DNA of 7,746 bases, taken from Aquificaceae bacterium (GTDB taxonomy: Bacteria; Aquificota; Aquificia; Aquificales; Aquificaceae). Below the pieces are notes generated by a model. That model made no database searches. It worked only from the letters and a program-made list of their open reading frames with translations, and had not been told where the DNA came from. The position numbers and the translations under genes are program-made. The stretch is from positions 1 to 7,746 of the forward strand of contig WFYH01000193.1 in assembly GCA_015490215.1 (NCBI GenBank), given 5' to 3'. Shown piece after piece: positions 4,880-7,746 of this stretch. Numbering within the stretch: position 1 is the first letter of the stretch; the number at the start of each line of letters is the position of its first letter.

Positions 4880-5976
4880 GGGTAGGTATCCTCGGAGGCG
4901 GTCAGCTTGGCTGGATGACCATACTTGAGGGGAGAAAGCTCGGATTTTCCTTCAATGTCCTTGAGTCTAAAAAGGACTCCCCTGCAGGACGGATAGCGGA
5001 CAGGTGGTTTCACCCCTCCGAAGTGGAGGAATTTATAAAGGAGAGTGACCTGATAACCTACGAGTTTGAACACATAGAAGATGACGTTCTTGAAAAGGTT
5101 TATCCCAAAACCCTGCCTTCGGTGGAAATCCTGAAGATCAAAAGAAGTAGGGTAAGGGAAAAGGAATTCTTAAGGAAAAGAGGTTACCCGCTGGCTAAGT
5201 TTGAGGTCTCAACCGCAGGCGAGCTTGAGGGGAAAGTAAGGACCTTCGGTTTTCCCTGTGTGGTCAAATCCGAGAGGCTCGGCTACGACGGCAGAGGTCA
5301 GTATAGGTTAAGCTCCGCAGACGATGTAAAAGCTATCTTGAAAAACCACCCTCCAGAGGAGGTGTTCGTAATAGAAGAGTTTGTGGATTTTGCCTTTGAG
5401 GCTTCCCGCATAGGTGTGAGGAGCACCGAAGGAGAGGTTCGGATCTACCCGACCACGGTAAACTACCACCACGAGGGAATACTCCTCTACAACTTCACAG
5501 ATGAAACACCTTACGACGAGGAGATGGGTCGGATAGTGGAAAGCCTTATGGAGGACCTCGGTCTTTTTGGTCTCCTTGCGGTTGAGTTTTTCATAACAAA
5601 AGAAGGTAAAGTTCTTATAAACGAGTTTGCCCCGAGACCTCACAATACGGGCCACTACACTTTGGACGGGACTTACACCTCCCAGTTTGAAAACCTCCTG
5701 AGGGCGATAGCGGGCTTTCCTTTGGGATCTACGGAGCTTAAGGTTCCCTCAGGCATGGTAAACATACTCGGCTTGTCTTTGGAAGATATTGACCTGAAAG
5801 GCATCCTGAGTGTAGAGGGGGCTAAACTTTACTGGTATGGCAAAGAAAAGAGGCACAGAAGGAAGATGGGGCATGTAAACGTGGTTGCAAAGGATAAGGA
5901 AACCCTCAAAAGAAAGATTGAGGAGGTTTTAAAAGGGATATACCGCAGACCCGCAGAGCTTACAAGGGAGACATGA
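4876..5976 (+). CDS. purK: N5-carboxyaminoimidazole ribonucleotide synthase (PurK)
   Basis: 366 residues, normal for the family. PurK uses ATP and bicarbonate to carboxylate aminoimidazole ribonucleotide in de novo purine synthesis; PurE, not in this window, then rearranges the product. It is an ATP-grasp enzyme: N-terminal [11 protein letters not shown] (4-14), ITYEFEHI (60-67), ATP loop [12 protein letters not shown] (131-142), [13 protein letters not shown] (167-179), and metal/substrate segment [15 protein letters not shown] (248-262) followed by [12 protein letters not shown] (269-280). Metal-ligand glutamates are probably E237 and E250. GTG is chosen because GGAG at 4864-4867 is eight bases upstream and MRVGILGGG is the expected N-terminus; there is no better ATG. 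The stop overlaps the hemC ATG as ATGA (5973-5976), so the two are likely translationally coupled. Confidence 0.96.
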   Translation: MRVGILGGGQLGWMTILEGRKLGFSFNVLESKKDSPAGRIADRWFHPSEVEEFIKESDLITYEFEHIEDDVLEKVYPKTLPSVEILKIKRSRVREKEFLRKRGYPLAKFEVSTAGELEGKVRTFGFPCVVKSERLGYDGRGQYRLSSADDVKAILKNHPPEEVFVIEEFVDFAFEASRIGVRSTEGEVRIYPTTVNYHHEGILLYNFTDETPYDEEMGRIVESLMEDLGLFGLLAVEFFITKEGKVLINEFAPRPHNTGHYTLDGTYTSQFENLLRAIAGFPLGSTELKVPSGMVNILGLSLEDIDLKGILSVEGAKLYWYGKEKRHRRKMGHVNVVAKDKETLKRKIEEVLKGIYRRPAELTRET

Positions 5977-6887
5977 AGGTAAGGATAGGAACCCGCAAGA
6001 GCAAACTTGCCCTGTGGCAGGCTAACTTTGTAAAGGAGAAACTTGAAAGGCTGTGGGGCATTGAGGTTGAACTTGTGAAGATAACCACCACAGGGGACAA
6101 AATCCTTGATGCACCCCTCGCAAAAATCGGGGGAAAGGGTCTTTTTGTAAAGGAAATAGAACAGGCTCTTCTTGAAGGAAGGATAGACCTTGCGGTTCAC
6201 TCCCTCAAAGACGTTCCCATGGTCACACCCAAGGGTTTGCGTCTGGGGGCAATAACGGAAAGGGAAAATCCTTACGATGTCCTCGTATCAAGGGGCAAAA
6301 GGAAACTGAAAGAGCTTCCTTCGGGTGCAAAGGTGGGAACCTCCTCCCTAAGAAGACAGGTGCAGATAAAAAGACTCAGACCTGACCTTCAGGTAGAGGT
6401 CCTCAGGGGCAATGTGGATACACGTATGAGAAAGCTGAGAGAAGGTCTCTACGACGCCATAGTCTTAGCTTATGCGGGCGTTAAAAGGATGGGCTACGAA
6501 GAGGAGGTGGCGGAGGTCTTGGACTACTTCATTCCCGCAGTAGGTCAGGGGAGCCTCGCCATAGAGATAAGGGAAGACGATCTGAAAATAGAAGAGCTGA
6601 TAAAACCTCTCAACCACGAGCCGAGTAGGGTAAGGGCATTCTGTGAAAGAGCATTCCTCAGAGAGCTTGAAGGAGGATGTCAGGTTCCCATAGGAGCCTT
6701 TGCACGGGTGGAGAACGGCAGGGTGTTTCTAAAAGGTTTTATCTCCGACCTTTCTGCGGAAAGGTTCGTAGAAGGCGAAGAAGCAGGAGCTGTACATGAA
6801 GCTGAAGAGGTGGGCAAAAGGCTCGCCCGCAGGCTCCTTGAAATGGGAGGAAAAGAGATCCTTAAGGAGATATACGGAAGCTCATGA
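5973..6887 (+). CDS. hemC: Hydroxymethylbilane synthase (porphobilinogen deaminase)
   Basis: 304 residues, normal length. It condenses four porphobilinogens into hydroxymethylbilane in heme (and siroheme/cobalamin) synthesis, in the cytosol. Visible motifs: [14 protein letters not shown] (4-17), TTTGDKI (38-44), HSLKDVPM (76-83) with catalytic Asp80 (Asp84 in E. coli), GTSSLRR (122-128), [12 protein letters not shown] (144-155), [11 protein letters not shown] (188-198) and [10 protein letters not shown] (233-242), with Cys236 carrying the dipyrromethane cofactor. All catalytic residues I can name are present. It overlaps purK by four bases upstream and the next gene by four bases downstream (ATGA at 6884-6887), so it is the middle of an operon. 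Confidence 0.98.
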   Translation: MKVRIGTRKSKLALWQANFVKEKLERLWGIEVELVKITTTGDKILDAPLAKIGGKGLFVKEIEQALLEGRIDLAVHSLKDVPMVTPKGLRLGAITERENPYDVLVSRGKRKLKELPSGAKVGTSSLRRQVQIKRLRPDLQVEVLRGNVDTRMRKLREGLYDAIVLAYAGVKRMGYEEEVAEVLDYFIPAVGQGSLAIEIREDDLKIEELIKPLNHEPSRVRAFCERAFLRELEGGCQVPIGAFARVENGRVFLKGFISDLSAERFVEGEEAGAVHEAEEVGKRLARRLLEMGGKEILKEIYGSS

Positions 6888-7746
6888 TCCGCTTTACGGG
6901 AGTTGACGGGGAGAAGAAGGTTTCCGTAAGTTGGTCTCCCTTTAAAAGAAGGTGGGAGATTAGCTCAAAGCTCGGCAGGAAGATATACACCGTTCCCTCG
7001 GACAAGGTGCTGATAAAGAGAGAAGAAACGGAGATAAAGGATCCCTTTCTCCTGAAGAAAGCCCTTGCCCTTGAGATAGAAGAGAGGTTTGGAAACCTCC
7101 TCTGGGATGTGAGACTCTCCGAGGGAGTATACTGCCTTGCACTTGTGAAGGACTACGAAACCCCGGCGGACGCCTATGCCCTTGACCCAGAACCCTTTGC
7201 CCTTGCAAGAGCCTTTGTAGCCACCCACGGGCAGGAGGGGCTGCTTTTGGACATAGGTAAAAGAAAAACCACCTTCGTGGGAATAAAGAACGGGCGTATG
7301 GAAACCTACAGGGTACTTCTAAAGGGAACGGACTTTCTCGTAAGGTTCCTTGCCGAAAAAGAGGGAATCCCGCAAGAGGAAGCACATAGGGTCGTCCTTT
7401 CCGACGGTCTTGAAAACCCCTCCGTGGAGGAAGGGTTCAAGCGGATTATCTCCTCTATCGGAAAGGATTTGACCGAAGGGGAGATCCTCTTAAGCGGAGG
7501 AGGTGCCAAGTTAAAAGGTCTGAAAGACCTCTTTAAAGGTGCCTTTCTCCCTTCGGTTGTTGAACCTACCCACTTTTCCGCTCTCGGTTCTGCCCTAAAA
7601 TACTTTGTAAGGGACTGCTCTCCCGATTTCAGAAAAGAGGAACTTTCGGAGAGAGATCTCAAGAGGGTAGCCCTCGTGCTTGGAGCGTCATTCCTACTCT
7701 TTGCAGCGGTCAATCTATCGGCTGACTATGTCAAAAAGGAGCTGAC
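6884..7746 (+). CDS. PilM/GspL-like actin-fold protein with membrane segment, 3'-truncated by window edge
   Basis: Open frame from ATG 6884 to the window end, 287 residues visible. The middle carries actin-fold ATPase motifs: [18 protein letters not shown] (120-137, the second phosphate motif DIGxxxT) and [13 protein letters not shown] (201-213, adenosine motif), then [11 protein letters not shown] (231-241). A hydrophobic stretch [17 protein letters not shown] (262-278), flanked by DLKR before and DYVKK after, is a probable membrane segment with the actin part cytosolic. An actin-like domain followed by a membrane helix matches type II secretion GspL or a PilM-PilN fusion; free-standing PilM has no such helix. 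The usual N-terminal DIGSSS motif of PilM is absent, favouring a GspL-like protein. The start overlaps the hemC stop as ATGA; AAGGAG lies upstream near 6864. The role in pilus or secretion assembly is inferred from architecture; the rest of the gene is outside the window. Confidence 0.7.
   Translation, partial: MIRFTGVDGEKKVSVSWSPFKRRWEISSKLGRKIYTVPSDKVLIKREETEIKDPFLLKKALALEIEERFGNLLWDVRLSEGVYCLALVKDYETPADAYALDPEPFALARAFVATHGQEGLLLDIGKRKTTFVGIKNGRMETYRVLLKGTDFLVRFLAEKEGIPQEEAHRVVLSDGLENPSVEEGFKRIISSIGKDLTEGEILLSGGGAKLKGLKDLFKGAFLPSVVEPTHFSALGSALKYFVRDCSPDFRKEELSERDLKRVALVLGASFLLFAAVNLSADYVKKEL

Noticed and set aside
6960..7385. Minus-strand open frames (6960-7385, 6965-7228, 7306-7713) opposite the right-edge gene
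   Set aside because: The plus-strand frame from 6884 to the window end carries actin-fold motifs and a membrane helix and is operon-linked, so these are shadows.

Overview
The window looks like a piece of chromosome from a thermophilic, chemolithoautotrophic bacterium of the Aquificales (Aquifex, Hydrogenobacter or Thermocrinis type). This is an inference from protein style (charged, Lys/Glu-rich, with AGG/AGA and ATA codons dominant), from tightly packed operons with ATGA overlaps, from a FlgM whose N-terminus resembles what I remember of the Aquifex protein, and from the gene mix. No taxonomic search was possible. Nothing suggests a phage, plasmid or genomic island, and there are no tRNA, rRNA, CRISPR or IS features.

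Layout. (1) 1-1109, plus strand: the C-terminal four fifths of a biotin carboxylase subunit, cut by the window edge. (2) 1191-4142, plus strand: a tight three-gene run, Mrp-type P-loop ATPase, NifS/IscS-like protein, and a compact lipoate-protein-ligase-like protein, joined by gaps of 12 and 0 bases. (3) 4134-4741, minus strand: a cold-shock protein gene, convergent with the ligase and overlapping its end by 9 bases, and upstream of it flgM (anti-sigma-28). (4) 4876 to the right edge, plus strand: purK, hemC and a PilM/GspL-like gene, linked by two 4-base ATGA overlaps and diverging from flgM.

The most notable gene is the NifS-like protein. Its fold and its mobile-loop cysteine are kept, but the PLP Schiff-base lysine is leucine, and four more cofactor or substrate residues of E. 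coli IscS (Thr76, Asn155, Gln183, Arg354) are replaced. It is probably not a cysteine desulfurase. The known parallel is Archaeoglobus fulgidus IscS, which also lacks the lysine and acts as a scaffold partner whose cysteine can ligate an Fe-S cluster. The upstream Mrp partner is also atypical, with CPDS in place of the cluster-bridging CxxC. The downstream ligase is unusually short with an altered lysine-region motif. Together they could form a PLP-independent Fe-S or sulfur-transfer module linked to lipoylation. That idea is inference.

The second notable item is the csp leader on the minus strand. A good sigma-70-type promoter is followed by about 90 bases containing a long hairpin and an exact 11-base duplication of the Shine-Dalgarno segment. 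The hairpin's 5' arm can pair equally well with the decoy copy or with the true Shine-Dalgarno copy, which is the logic of a two-state RNA switch. Other regulatory signals are a sigma-28-like promoter for flgM that overlaps a purK promoter, a small leader ORF overlapping the purK start, and a GC-rich hairpin inside the ligase gene that fits as the csp terminator.
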